A stretch of DNA of 64,000 nt from Salvelinus alpinus (GCF_045679555.1 NC_092122.1:13443043-13507042); one strand, 5' to 3'. Positions 39,196 to 52,301 are shown, numbered from the stretch's first letter. The notes: a model not told the origin generated them from the letters alone. Program-made: numbers and translations.

Positions 39196-41457
39196 TTAAA
39201 ACAGGTTGTAGCTGATCACCATAATCCATCCTAGCCTCCATCTCCCCCTAAGAATGTCCACCCTCCTTTTACCCCCACAAAATCTTCTTAGTAACATCAC
39301 ATATAGGGACAGCACCGGGACAGAGAGATTGATCAAGACAGAGGGATAGCACCAGACAGAGGGATAGATAAGAATAAAGAGGTAGATCAAGATAGAGAGG
39401 GAGATCATGATAGAGGGGCAACTCCGGACTGAAAGGCAGCTCCGGACAGAGAGACAGCTCTGGACTGAGGGGCAGTTCTGGGTATATAGCCTTTTCTGGC
39501 TGAAGGGCAGCTCATGGCTGACTGACGAATCTGGACGCTCATGGCAGGCTGACGGCTCTCGACGCTCATGGCTGGCTGACGGCTCTCGACGCTCATGGCT
39601 GGCTGACGGCTCTCGACGCTCATGGCTGGCTGACGGCTCTCGACGCTCATGGCTGGCTGACGGCTCTCGACGCTCATGGCTGGCTGACGGCTCTCGACGC
39701 TCATGGCTGGCTGACGGCTCTCGACGCTCATGGCTGGCTGACGGCTCTCGACGCTCATGGCTGGCTGACGGCTCTCGACGCTCATGGCTGGCTGACGGCT
39801 CTCGACGCTCATGGCAGGCTGACGGCTCTCGACGCTCATGGCAGGCTGACGGCTCTCGACGCTCATGGCAGGCTGACGGCTCTCGACGCTCATGGCAGGC
39901 TGACGGCTCTCGACGCTCATGGCAGGCTGACGGCTCTCGACGCTCATGGCTCTTTGACGGCTCTGGCAGATCCTGTCTGGTTGGCGGCTCTGGCAGATCC
40001 TGTCTGGTTGGCGGCTCTGGCAGATCCTGTCTGGTTGGCGGCTCTGGCAGATCCTGTCTGGCGGGCGGCTCTAGCGGCTCCTGTCTGGCGTGCGGCTCTA
40101 GCGGCTCCTGTCTGGCAGACGGCTCTGTAGGCTCATGGCAGACGGGCGGCTTAGCAGGCTCATGGCAGACGGGCGGCTTTGCAGGCTCATTGCAGACGGA
40201 TGGCTCAGACGGCGCTGGGGAGACGGATGGCTCAGATGGCGCTGGGGAGACGGATGGCTCAGATGGCGCTGGGGAGACGGATGGCTCAGATGGCGCTGGT
40301 GAGACGGATGGCTCTGGCCGGATACGGCGCACTGTAGACCTGGTGCGTGGTGCCGGAACTGGAGGCACCGGGCTAAGGACACGCACCTTCATACTAGTGC
40401 GGGGAGCAGGGACAGGGCACACTGTACTCTCAAAGCCCACTCTATACCTGGTGCGTGGTACCGGCACTGGTGACACCGGGCTGAGGACAAGCACATCAGG
40501 ATTAGTAGGGGGAGAAGAAACAGTGTGTACAGGGCTCTGGAGACGCACAGGAGGCTTAGTGCGTGGTGCCGGAACTGGAGGCACCGAACTGGATACACGC
40601 ACTACAGGGAGAGTGCGTAGAGGAGGAACAGGGCTCAGGAGACGCACTGGTAGCCTAGTGCGTAGTGTAGGCACTGTAGGTACTAGGCTGGGGCGGGGAG
40701 GTGGCGCCGGAAATACCGGACCGTGCAGGCGTACTGGCTCTCTTGAGCATTGAGCCTGCCCAACCTTACCTGGTTGAATACTCCCGGTTGCCCGACCAGT
40801 GCGGGGAGGTGGAATAACCCGCACCGGCCTATGTAGGCGAACCGGGGAAACCATGCGTAAGGCAGGTGCCATGTATGCCGGCCCGAGGAGACGCACTGGA
40901 GACCAGACGCGTTGAGCCGGCCTCATGACACCTGGCTCAATACCCAATCTAGCCCTACCAGTGCGGGGAGGTGGAATAACCCGCACTGGGCTATGCACTC
41001 GTACAGGAGACACCGTGCGCTCTACTGCGTAACACGGCGCCTGCCCGTACTCCCGCTCTCCACGGTAAGCCTGGGAAGTGGGCGCAGGTCTCCTACCTGC
41101 CCTTGGCCCACTACCTCTTAGCCCCCCCCCAAGAAATTTTTGGGTGTTACTCACGGGCTTTTTGGGCTTCCGTGCCAGATGCGTTCCCTCATAACTCCGG
41201 TTCCTCTCTCCGGTAGCCTCTGCTCTCCTCAGTGCCTCCAGCTGTTCCCATGGACGGTGATTTACTTTAGCCCATGGTCCTTCTCCGTTAAATACTTGCT
41301 CCCAACTCCATAAGTCCTGTATACTTCCCCGTTGCTCCAAATTACGCTGCTTGGTTCTGGATTCTTGGTGGGTGATTCTGTAACGGCAGTCCTCCTCCTC
41401 TTCATCTGAAGAGGAGGAGTATTGAGGGAACCAAGGCGCAGCGTAGTGAAATGACAT
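39196..41457 (-). CDS. 753-residue proline-rich nine-residue-repeat protein of the LTR element
   Basis: Uninterrupted ORF starting MSFHYAAPWFPQYSSSSDEE in the LTR, 2 nt after an AATAAA (41460-41465). An acidic, charged N-terminus is followed by GLRGSGPRAGRRPAPTSQ, then Pro/Arg-rich repeats (SPVRVIPPPRTG). After that come nine-residue (27-bp) repeat blocks: SVSPAPSEP, PTRQDLPEP, then about 16 units of SASHERREP or SACHERREP. The C-terminus is Cys/Ser/Leu-rich. No enzymatic domain is seen. It may be a gag-like protein; function unknown. Long ORFs on the other frames here (e.g. + strand 39407-40753) are shadows of the 27-bp periodicity. Confidence 0.55.
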   Translation of the reverse strand: MSFHYAAPWFPQYSSSSDEEEEDCRYRITHQESRTKQRNLEQRGSIQDLWSWEQVFNGEGPWAKVNHRPWEQLEALRRAEATGERNRSYEGTHLARKPKKPVSNTQKFLGGGLRGSGPRAGRRPAPTSQAYRGEREYGQAPCYAVERTVSPVRVHSPVRVIPPPRTGRARLGIEPGVMRPAQRVWSPVRLLGPAYMAPALRMVSPVRLHRPVRVIPPPRTGRATGSIQPGKVGQAQCSREPVRLHGPVFPAPPPRPSLVPTVPTLRTRLPVRLLSPVPPLRTLPVVRVSSSVPPVPAPRTKPPVRLQSPVHTVSSPPTNPDVLVLSPVSPVPVPRTRYRVGFESTVCPVPAPRTSMKVRVLSPVPPVPAPRTRSTVRRIRPEPSVSPAPSEPSVSPAPSEPSVSPAPSEPSVSPAPSEPSVCNEPAKPPVCHEPAKPPVCHEPTEPSARQEPLEPHARQEPLEPPARQDLPEPPTRQDLPEPPTRQDLPEPPTRQDLPEPSKSHERREPSACHERREPSACHERREPSACHERREPSACHERREPSACHERREPSASHERREPSASHERREPSASHERREPSASHERREPSASHERREPSASHERREPSASHERREPSASHERREPSASHERREPSACHERPDSSVSHELPFSQKRLYTQNCPSVQSCLSVRSCLSVRSCPSIMISLSILIYLFILIYPSVWCYPSVLINLSVPVLSLYVMLLRRFCGGKRRVDILRGRWRLGWIMVISYNLF

Positions 41458-41838
41458 ACTTTATTAACGAAAACACGAACTTGACTAAACTAACAAAACA
41501 ATAAACGGTGTAGACAAACCTAGACGACGAACTTACATAAAACAAGAAGAACGCACGAATAGGAAACATAGGCTACACAAAACGAACAAACCGTAAACAG
41601 TCCCGCGTGGTGTACAGACACAGACACGGAAGACAATCACCCACAACGAACACTGTGACAACGCCTACCTAAATATGACTCTTAATTAGAGGAACGCCAA
41701 ACACCTGCCTCTAATTAAGAGCCATACCAGGCAACCCAAAAACCAACACAGAAACAGAAAACATAGAATGCCCACCCAACCTCACGTCCCGACCAACTAA
41801 CACACATAAACTAACAGAAATAGGTCAGGAACGTGACA
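39196..41838 (-). mobile_element. Pol-less LTR element, copy 1 (5' LTR plus ORF)
   Basis: On the minus strand a 5' LTR (41838-41379; begins TGTCACGTTCC, ends GTTACA; about 460 bp) leads into an ORF-bearing internal region. No second LTR is found at the left, so the 3' end is truncated or diverged; the left limit given is the end of the ORF. The LTR and ORF N-terminus are related to the complete copy at 54876-57677. No reverse transcriptase, protease or integrase motif is present, so it would depend on enzymes supplied in trans. It lies about 0.66 kb upstream of the pah start codon. Confidence 0.7.
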
Positions 41839-44800
41839 GTTTGTCTGTCTGTGTAGGTGAACGACCCAGCCAGGAGACTGAGTTTCTTTGGTTTGTTCAT
41901 TGTTCATCATCTGCTTAATAGCATGTTATTTCATTCTAAGTTAATGAGAGAACCTATTATTGTAATTTAATGCGTGGTAACTTACCAGTGAAGCTGATGG
42001 AGTGATAGTGTTCAACTTAAAGCCCAGTGTTGTTTGCTCCTGTGTTCATTGAGGGTTTCAATACTTCCGGCCTCCAGCTGCTGGTAGATGCATTCGTCAG
42101 GTCCATTGTGAACTCCCACACACGCCTTTCAAGCTGCTCTGAGACCTGTATTTACATGGTGGTGATCATAGGCAGACTGCACAGTGTTTGTACCTGCATG
42201 CCTTAATTTGATCCCTGTGATGGACCGACATCCTCCTGCTCTCTGTCACACAATATACCAGTCTCACTGTGCTGCACACACAGACAGGACATCACTTTAC
42301 AGCAGCTAATCAGCCACTACAGTCATGTTCACTACATTGCTTTGCTTGGTCAGCTTTCCTAGCTGTTGCATGACGTCAATGAAAGCCTTAAAAGGAGCTC
42401 CTCACAAACTTCGCCGAGTTTACATTCTGGCATTAGCATTCCATGAGAATAGCTCAGAGGTTATTTATAGGGCCACGAGTTTTTCCTGACCACATGACCT
42501 GCCCAGGAAAACTTTTCGCCCTATATTCAACATTGTGATGCACTGACGTACAGTTTCCGCCACCAGAGGACGCCATTCTCTGAGTAACCCTTCCTCTGGT
42601 CTCCCCAGGCAACCTCCTCCTCCTCTTCGCCTGTCGCTGTGGCCCCTCCCTTCAAAGGCATAACCTCTCCTAATCCCCCGGTTTCCGTGGAGACGGCTCA
42701 GACGAGCAGGTGACGCATTGACAGGGAGCAGATGGTTGCCCGTGGAGGTAAGCATGGCTGAACAATGCCCCCATATTCATCATACAGCCCCTCTCTCTCA
42801 ACTTCACTCTCTGCATTCTCAACCACACACACACATACACACACACATCAGCATAAACTCTGTAACTCCCCTCCTCTTGAAAAGCTGTTTTTTTTACACA
42901 GATGCATGTACACATGCACACACAGGCACACAAACAGTAACAATTATTAAACCTTTCAAAGAATGTTGGTTTCTTGGCCCAGGGGACATTCTGATGGACT
43001 AGTCCTGGACTGTATTTTTAGAGGACTGAAGGGTGGATAGGGATTGTGATGTACAGTAGAATAATACAGTATTGTTTATGGGGTGGGGGCTACAATACAT
43101 TGAGGGATTGACATGAGGTTGGGATATACTGAGATTTTGGAAGAGGGCCAGTAGCACAGTTAGATAAACAACGGGACCTCCTTGCCCTGGCCTCCTTGCC
43201 CTGGCGAGTGCCTGTCTTCTTGCAGGTGTTTGTGGGGCCTTCGGCGCAGTAACTCACTTTTCTAACAAAGCTCATTCGTTACTCTCCATCTCCCCTGGAG
43301 ATAAAGTACAGACATCCTCTCCCTTCCTCTCTTTCTTTCGTCCAACTCCAGAATAATCCAGCAACAATACAGGAGCTTGAAGGCGGTGTGCAGCGATTCG
43401 CCGGAGGCCTGACTTGTTTTGAGGCGGGGGAAGGCGGTGGGGGGGGGGGGGGGGGGGTGGTAGCATTATGGAGATCAGCTAATGCATGTAGAACGCTGGC
43501 GAAGAAAGTGTGCGCCTGTACAATGGAGTCCTCTTTAGTGGCTTCAGAGCGCGGTGCTTAACCCACCACACCTGGAGCTCAAAACAGGGTGCGAGAGTAC
43601 CCCAGCACACCCCACTTCACCCCCACCTCGCTCCACCTCACCCCACCTCAGCCACCAACACACTTCCAGCACCTATCTATACAGTCTGAGGAGCTGGGCT
43701 CGGGGTGGAGGAGGGGGGCTGCCTGCATTCAGGGCCTGACTATGATAAAGACGCACAGTGAGGAGCCATTGAAGAGCCCTGTGCCTAAAATGGAGTCACT
43801 AATAGGTGCCTATTCAGCAAGGAAAGGGTTTTCTGAAAGAAAAAAAAGTTTTTTGGGGAAGCAACAATCGCTATGCCCTGCTACCTTGTATATGTCAAAT
43901 TTATACAGTCCCCAGCCTACCCCCTTTTTGCTATTTAAGAGAATCACCATTGAAGAGATTCCATGTATAATTTGGAGTCTCCTTTTCTTACTTGGAAATG
44001 AATTGAATAGTCTGTTTCTAAAGTGAGTCCAATCGAGTGGCATGGCTCTCCAAAGAGAGACACGCTCTCTCTTTTCTCTTTTCTCTTTCTTTCTCTCTTT
44101 TTATCTCCCTCTCTCCCTGATTGTTACCCCCGTACACATGTGTCCAACTTGTACTGAATAGGTGAGGGCCTGTTGACCAGCATTTTGGGTTTCTTGAATA
44201 CCACTCTTTCTTATAGGCCTACTTTGTGCCAGTTTTGCACGTGCATGCACCAGCTGTTTCCTTGGTGGGGACACTCACAGAATAGTTTTTGAATATGTCA
44301 TTTGGACCCAGAACAATATGGGTGTTAATGCATGCAGCTTTGTGTATTGATGAATATAGACTAGTGAATAGTGACCCTGTCTATGAGGAGGATGTGCATG
44401 GCTGTGGATAGTATTGATGGTTGTTACTAGGCAGAACAAGGGGCCTTGCCCAGTGGGAGAGATGTCATTAATATTGAAATGCTGGGGCCATATTGAGCGA
44501 GAGGGCACTAATGGAGGAATACGGGGACCATATTGTGCAGTGTGTCACAGGGCTAAGCTGACAGATTGATGAGATGAGGAAAAAACATTGGTACCGGAGG
44601 GGGGGGCCCAGTGTGGTGCCCCAGGCTGAGCGGGGACCAGGGGTTGGAGTGAGCCCGGGTAGCAGGGTTCCCCTCAGTCCTGCTGGGCAGAGGTCATAGT
44701 CCCCCTTTGATTCACAGCCCTGCTGCCAACAATGGGCAGCACAGAGTGGGCAGGCCTCTCTCCCTTAGAACAGCGTGAATATGCTTGTATTGGTATTTTT

Positions 44801-44934
44801 ATGGGGCTTTGTCAGCTTTGTGTGTTTGTGCGTGTAATGTGTGTATATGCATATGTTTTGTGAGTGAATGTGCTGGGGATGCTATTGCCTTAGCAACTCT
44901 TTATTTGACATTTGATTTTAAACAGGTTATAAAC
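41839..44934. other. Gene-poor interval
   Basis: No supported gene. It contains a short CA tract (about 42822-42848), a G-run (about 43438-43458) and CT-rich stretches. A possible leader-type ATG followed by a GTAAGC donor near 42732-42749 is too weak to call. Confidence 0.5.
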
Positions 44935-45140
44935 ATTATTATAAGCTGGGTGGTTCGAGCCCTGAAGGCTGATTGGCTGACAGCCGTGGTGTATCAGACC
45001 GTATACCACGGGTATGACAAAAGGTATTTTTGCTGCTCAAATTACATTGGTAACCAGTTTATAATAGCAATAAGGCACCTCAGGGGTTTGTGATATATGG
45101 CCAATATACCACACCCCTCGAGCCTTATTGCTTAATTACC
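44935..45140. repeat. Partial salmonid MITE-like repeat
   Basis: The sequence with GCTGGGTGGTTCGAGCC, GTATACCACGGGTATGAC and CCAATATACCACACCCC matches a family I recall as frequent in salmonid genomes. Its middle appears shortened. Confidence 0.55.
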
Positions 45141-46402
45141 TTTTTTTTTTTTTTAACCATTACATTAAGTCAATTCATAAGACGTGTTGTTTAGCATTTC
45201 TATGTGCTTTCAGGTTCTTATAATAAGTGGTTTAGGAACAGAACAGTACATGACAAAGTGGTAATAATGATGTAACAGCAGGTATAGGGTTGTAATGGTT
45301 CATCCAGTATACAGGCAGACCCTCAAAATTAAGTGTTACCCCATTAGTCCAACACTAACCTGTGGATTGCAATGGAGTATCAATCTTGGTATGGATCTGA
45401 CGTCAGATCAGTTGTGGTGTGTCATTTAGAAGAAAAAACGCCAGTTCAATTCAGGGCATTCAGACAAGCATAATATAAAGGTGATATAACTATAATAATG
45501 ATATAAGCTATATCAAAGAAATTGACCCATTATCGTAAAAAAGTGTTGAGACATCACAGCACGAAACAGACTGCCAGTGACTTATCCCAGGCTGTGCTTC
45601 CCTTTACAATGCATTTCCAAGCAGTGTCTTAGCAACTGGCATTGTGACATCTGGATTACCCAAGGTGCATTGCAGAGACCCCTGTTGGGCAGAATGGAGG
45701 GAGCCAAGGGGAGAGTGTGCTTTAGGAAGGGACCTGTATAGGCAGGGTCAGGAGCTCAGATACACCCATGAAGCTTTAGTCTGTCCGAAACAACTAATTT
45801 CCTTATTGAGTTCATATGGGAAAATACTTTTGTCTAAAATGTAAACTTTTACAGAGTTAATGGACTGTGCTCATGAGAGGAAAACAGCTTTACAAAAACT
45901 TGAAAAGAGCTTCTACTAGACATACAATTCAGAAAGGCTGTCAAAGATATCAAACAACCTAAAAGATAGCTTGTGTGTGTCAGTGTGTGTTTAAATGTCT
46001 CTTGTCACTAGGGGCAACGGTTACCGTTACTCTCTGGTTTGGGGTTTGTTAATATGTCACTACTGTTTTTTACAAAATGTCCTCTCAAAACAAATTCTAA
46101 GTTAAAAAACATCCAACTGAAGACAGACACACTCTAGATAATAAGCTTTGATTGATAGGTCTCTGTTTAGAACAAACACAGGCACATACACATGTACACA
46201 TTCACACGAATGAGGTCTGATTTGGGGAATTGATAGAGTCCATTGTTTCCACATAGCTTGGTCTCTATATCCCCTGTAATGTAACTATGTCTAGGAGATG
46301 TATGCTCTAGCGTTATAGCAGCCCAGAATGTGATCCATTTCTATTCTCTGTATTTGGGCTGAAAAGCTCTCTGTCCAGCTGTTTGTAGTTTCTGGTTCTG
46401 GC

Positions 46403-46532
<130 letters not shown>

Positions 46533-48130
46533 TTTGGTTGGGGACGATCTTCATTCATGGCTTTGGAGGATCACGGGGTCCGCCTGACCCAAATGTGAAG
46601 GACAAATAAGAGAACATGAAATGTGTAAATGTGCCTCAAAGTTATGACGAAAAGGAACTCTGCGTTCGTTAGTATTATATTACATTCATCTGTTTTTACT
46701 CGGGGAATAGCATGCACCAGTGACTTAGACTGGTTTAACAAGGTGGTAATTATTAACAGCAATAATCCACATATGAAAACACAGTTTCAGTCCCCCACAG
46801 GAAGGTATTTCATTCTCTTCCTCCCCATGTCTATTCAGTCGCTGCAAGAGTGAGGTAGCTATATCAACATCATGGAGAAAGAGCATATTTTGTAGTATGA
46901 GCCATATGAATTGACCTGTAGATGTCACATTGTCCTCTCACTCAGTCGGGCGACAGAGAGGGGATGTAGGCTACAGTTTAATAGAGAGGTCAGAGAGATT
47001 AGTTCAGGGGACATGTGGGTCATTGAGAACGGGCGAGGGCCAGAGCCTTGCTGGGGGAACAGACTGGACAGAGAACAGCAGGACCAGAATATCCATCCTA
47101 CCAGGCTCCTGGCCCGGCCCAGACGTCCAGTCAACACCATCACCTGGCAACATGGCTCCTGCTCAGCACTCCACCAGGACAGGGTGAGTCTGGCCACCGA
47201 GCCCTCCTCTTAATCAACAGCAGAATGGACTGAAGCCGGACCTCTCCCATATCCCAAATGAAAAACACGTCAAACTCTGTTCAATGAGTCCCACGGTGAG
47301 AACATGAGAGAGAAGAGCTGTAAGACCTGAGCATCTGTTCACCTCTTTGACACTAATGAATGTTAAGTAGGTTAGCCGGTGGTGTGCCACCGTCCCAGAG
47401 GTCATTGTGACCGGGGTGGCAGAGGGATGCTGGCTTTGTGTCCAGCCACCCGGTGAGGGTCCGAAAATGGCTGGAACGCTAACTCCTGCTCACACAATCA
47501 CCAGCGCCGATGGTAGCCATATTGATCCTCTGTGCTACCAGATTAAAGTATAAAGAGAGCTCTGTCTTGCCAGTGGGGGTCCCTTCTGACTCCCAGAGGT
47601 CACTTCGGGGTCATGGAGCCCTTGCAGCCCCCTGACCCACAACCAAACGTGTACACACACCAGAGGCAGGACACAGACCTTGCAGGGATGAACCCTATTA
47701 AACAGGACCGGTTGGATGATCACATTCAGCTCTCATTATAGCTGACCCTGGGCTTTCTCTTTTGGATCTGGCTGCTCTCTGGTTTTGTCTCTAATTTTAA
47801 CCTGGTCCGGTCCATGCTGGGGAGCTAACCCTGCTCTTTTGTGTGGCCGTAATAGGTTTGCCGTGTGCATGATTGTCTTCTGAACCCGATCTCCTCGTCC
47901 GCGGTGCCATCTTGCGTCGTATAATGGTCTCATTGTTTTCCGACACCTGTGGTTCCTCCGGTGCGCGCTTAGTGTGTTGTTCTTGTCCTTTGTGTTGCTA
48001 TGGTAGTCCTTTGTGTACGACATTGCTAAATTGAGTGTGCGACATTGCTGAATTGCTGCGGCGTGTATTTACAATATTATTTTGCGTTTGTCTGTAGTTC
48101 TGTCTGTAGTATCAGTTCTCATGAGGCTTG

Positions 48131-48160
48131 TTGTGTGTGTGTGTGTGTGTGTGTGTGCGT
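48131..48160. repeat. Short (GT)n microsatellite
   Basis: About 30 bp of GT dinucleotides. Confidence 0.9.
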
Positions 48161-48902
48161 GCTCCCTAATGCAATCATATGTCCCTGTATTGGCCCTTTA
48201 TTGCTGACCTCAACGGGATGCTCTGATCAGGATGCTCTGATCCCTGGTTCTCTGTTCGCTGTGCTGCAGCCTTGATTAAACGTTGATGAAATGCCTATTA
48301 ATGTACGCTGGCTCACAGAGAGGGTGTAATCAGGTGAAAGTGAATTAATAAAACATCCCGTCTCGTACTCAGGAGAGGAGAAAGGGATCCCCTGAGAAAC
48401 ACAGGCAGATGGCCACAAATCTGAGAGGACAAGGGAAAGTGGGATAGGAGAAAGAGAGGGTAGAGAGGAGACAGAGAGGGTAGAGGGAGCGAGACCAGCC
48501 AACACTTTGGCGATTAGCCCTTAATTGGTAATTTGATCTCCCCTTTTCCACCTACTCGTTATTGATAAGCTCCCATCATATTTCCCCTTTTGACTGCCCC
48601 TGGACTAGCAAGTCAGCATTTCCTGCCCTCTGAGGCCAGGAGCCTGGCAACCCACGCTGCGGCCGTGCAATGGTAAACAGCGCCCCCCCCTGGCAGGAAG
48701 TGCCTGAGGTCGGTGGAGAGGAGGGGTGGGGGGCGTCCTTGAGACACAAGCTAGTGGAAACTCCATCTGCCAGGAATCTACCTAATCTCATCATCTGAAT
48801 TGGACAAGGAAAAGGGAACGCCAATCACTTTAGACAACCCTCAACCGGATTATGTGTTTTGTGATGACGGATCAATGATGATGAAATGGCATCAAATAGG
48901 AA

Positions 48903-49330
48903 AGCGGTCAAAATCACTGCACCGCAGTGCTAAGGCGCCACTACAGTTTAGGGTTTGATCCCAGGCTGTGTCACAACCGGCTGTGACCGGGAGCCCCATA
49001 GGCCCAGGGCCCTCCAGGGTAGGGGAGGGTTTGACCGTTGGGGCTTTCCTTGGCTCATCGTGCTCTGGCGACTCCTTGTGACAGGGTCGGGCGTCTACGA
49101 GCTGACTCCGGTCGTCAGTCGAACAGTGTTTCCTCCGACACGTTGGTGCGGCTGACATCCGGGTTAAGTGAGCAGTGTGGTAAGAAGTAGTCGGCCAGGC
49201 GGGTCATGTTTCAGAGGACTCCACCTTCACAATCGCCTCTCCTGAGCCCATTGAGGCGTTGCAGAGATTAGCCAAGGGACCTAATTCAGGGAGGAAACAG
49301 GGTATAAAAAAATATGCTTGTGCACATACT
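48903..49330 (+). mobile_element. SINE-like element (SlmI/V-SINE-type)
   Basis: A degenerate tRNA-like head with ACTGCACCGCAGTGCTAAGG and GGGTTTGATCCCAGGCTGTG is followed by a conserved body with GGCTCATCGTGCTCTGGCGA and TTTCCTCCGACACGTTGG. Confidence 0.6.
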
Positions 49331-49361
49331 ACCCTGAACACGCTTGTTAGTGATTAGTGGT

Positions 49362-49425
49362 TAGTGGTTAGTGGTTAGTGCTGGGACTGGAGACCGCCTG
49401 GGAATACCATGTGCCGGAAGCTAAA
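49362..49425 (+). pseudogene. 5S rRNA 3'-end fragment
   Basis: GGAGACCGCCTGGGAATACC followed by a diverged TGTGCCGGAAGCT corresponds to the 3' end of 5S rRNA, with GGTTAGTGCTGGGA before it in 5S order. The internal promoter part is absent. GTGGTTA is tandemly repeated just upstream. Confidence 0.6.
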
Positions 49426-50155
49426 AAGAAGAGAGTAATAAATAAATAATATAAACGTAAATTATGAAGAGGATAGATTGATCAGATTGGAATGACCCCA
49501 CTTCCCTGCCATGTTCACTGGGGTGTAGTTTTACACCATTAATATGACATGTAATTACTGTCTGTGTGCCCTCTTGCCCTCTGGCTCAACTCTCATGTTT
49601 AGTAACAGGCTCAGGGCTCAGGGCCTCTCCCAGCAGCACAGTTCATGACTGGGAATGAGCTCTGGTCCTTATTCATCACAGCACTGTTCTGGCAGTCTGG
49701 TGAAATAGGACATATTTGGTAGCTGAGCAAAAGGAGTCTGGGTAAAACACTATGCACTATACATCCCCCTTTCCTCTTCCTGTCCTCCTCTTGTCCTCTC
49801 TTTTCTCTATTCCCAGTGAGATTTGCAATTATCACCAACTCACAATTCCCTCATCCACAGCCATGCCATCCTCTGGTGTGTAAATGTACTGGGTTTCACA
49901 TTCAATGTGTAATTAGTGACAACAAGGTAATTGTGTCCTAGCCAAGGCATTCACAATTTATGGGGAAATTGGTTGTTGTCCATCTCCTGGTAATTATTCA
50001 GATGGGCTGCCATTAATGGCTGAGCATATTGTGGTGTGTTTTTCTAATAAGTGGACTTATTTAAAGATATTGTTCGATATAATGTCTGTCATCATCTGTA
50101 GAGGTGATGTTCATCGTTGCACAGAGCAGGAGAGCCCATACATACAAAGGCAACT

Positions 50156-50578
50156 TGTCACTCCAGGACTTGGATATGGGTAGACCCGATGCTGCCCTGT
50201 CACTCCAGGTCTTGGTGATGGGCAAACCCAATACTGCCCTGTCACTCCAGGACTTGGAGATGGGTAGACCCGATGCTGCCCTGTCACTCCAGGTCTTGGT
50301 GATGGGCAAACCCAATACTGCCCTGTCACTCCAGGTCTTGGAGATGGGTAGACCCAATACTGCCCTGTCACTCCAGGTCTTGGAGATGGGCAGACCCAAT
50401 ACTGCCCTGTCACTCCAGGTCTTGGTGATGGGCAGACCCAATACTGCCCAGTCACTCCATGTTCTGGAGATGGGCAGACCCAATAGTGCCCTGTCACTCC
50501 AGGTCTTGGAGATGGTCAGACCTGATGCTGTCCTGAACCTCCAGGTCTTGTTGATGGTCAGTCCCGATACTGCCCTGT
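50156..50578. repeat. 42-bp minisatellite, 10 copies
   Basis: TGTCACTCCAGG recurs every 42 bp. First to last comparable positions span 420 bp. Variants alternate (GGTCTTGGTGATGG, GACTTGGAGATGG). Long ORFs on both strands arise because the unit is a multiple of three. Confidence 0.95.
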
Positions 50579-51271
50579 AGCCACTTGCAGCATCAAAGCA
50601 TGGATAATTTCCCATCTTGAGAGCAGACTGGCACAAGCTGGCACAGGTCAGGAAGGGCCACCACACAGCTCTCAAAGGGGGGCTGGGGGTCAGAGCAGTC
50701 CTCTCACAAGGAAAGTTCCATTGTACTCCTCCTTCTGAGGCCCTTGTGCCCCGTCACCTACTCCGGTGTGGGGTTATGGCCCATGAATGAGGGGTGAGCC
50801 CCTGGAGCTGACTCGGGGGCTCTGGGAGCTGCCACCCGCTGCAAAGAGAGATGGATGAGCTCCACTGGTGACTGCGGCTGGGTTTCCGATGGGGATGTGT
50901 GCACGTCTCTTGGTGATTGATGAGCTTAACATAGCGCCCCATGCCCCATGGGTCAGACTGATGGACACACCCAGACACTGTGCTGTCCATCCCATGGAGC
51001 CGAGCTGGTAAAAGAAGGGCTGTTAAGTCACACATGGACCAAAAAGTGTCAAACCAAAAGCAGTCTGATAACTGAACAGATAGAGCAAAGATGTGTTTGA
51101 ATGGAGACATTACAATTGGTTATCACTATGATGAAGTGTCCAGTCTGTGCTACAGTAGAGCCCCACTGCTGGAGACTGGAGTAGTGGAATAGTGGTACAG
51201 ACCAGCTCATTATAGAGACAGAGGGGCAATTGATGCACCAGGAGGGGTTTCACAGGGATGTCTATGGAGCT

Positions 51272-51572
<301 letters not shown>

Positions 51573-51888
51573 TGGTTTGTTTGCTCTAGCCATTGTTATT
51601 GGCCGGGCCCCACTGAGTGATATAGATAGTCTTCCTTTGAAAGCAGTTCATCTCAACACTCTCTCCATCAGCGTTAGTTCATCTAAAGTTGATACATTTG
51701 TCTTGGTCTGCAATAGTGTTTCTGTACTTTTTCTGAACTCTTTACAATTGAGAAATGACCTGAAAGGATTGGATGTTGAATGTTCATTTCTGTCAGGTTT
51801 AAGAATGGCCTGAGATGATTTTGTATGCCTTGTTGTGTGTGTTCGTGTGTTGTGCTCACTGATGTCTGTTGTCCTGTCTGTTTTCCAG

Positions 51889-51954
51889 GCACCTTGTTAT
51901 CTGTCCTTTGCCAGTAAGGCCATCTTGTGGGATCGAGGACTCTACCACTACACA
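51889..51954 (+). other. Putative internal exon (22 codons), gene unknown
   Basis: A good acceptor (TTTTCCAG) and donor (GTAAGT) flank an open 66-nt segment reading APCYLSFASKAILWDRGLYH and two more residues, phase 0 at both ends. Its phase is compatible with the putative exon at 61467. It lies inside an interval bounded by a 65-bp inverted repeat (51583-51647 and 53165-53229). I do not recognise the protein. Confidence 0.35.
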
Positions 51955-52130
51955 GTAAGTGCCAAAATACAACTCTAACTATACACAGCACATGTACAGC
52001 TATGTAGAGTAATAAAACCACAATCTGTATAAGGTGCACAAACACTGTTACATTACACATAAAAATGCAAAAATTGCACAAATTCACACATACACACAGG
52101 CATGCATAAAACACACCCGCAAACAAACAC

Positions 52131-52301
<171 letters not shown>

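Noticed and set aside
39407-40753. 448-codon plus-strand ORF
   Set aside because: Shadow of the 27-bp repeats in the minus-strand element ORF; no LTR-linked start on this strand.
47048-47183. Exon ending at a GTGAGT donor
   Set aside because: Open in three frames with no decisive phase or homology.
50061-50675. Long ORFs on both strands (158-204 codons)
   Set aside because: They follow from a 42-bp tandem unit (a multiple of three) with no stop; no start context, splice or homology support.
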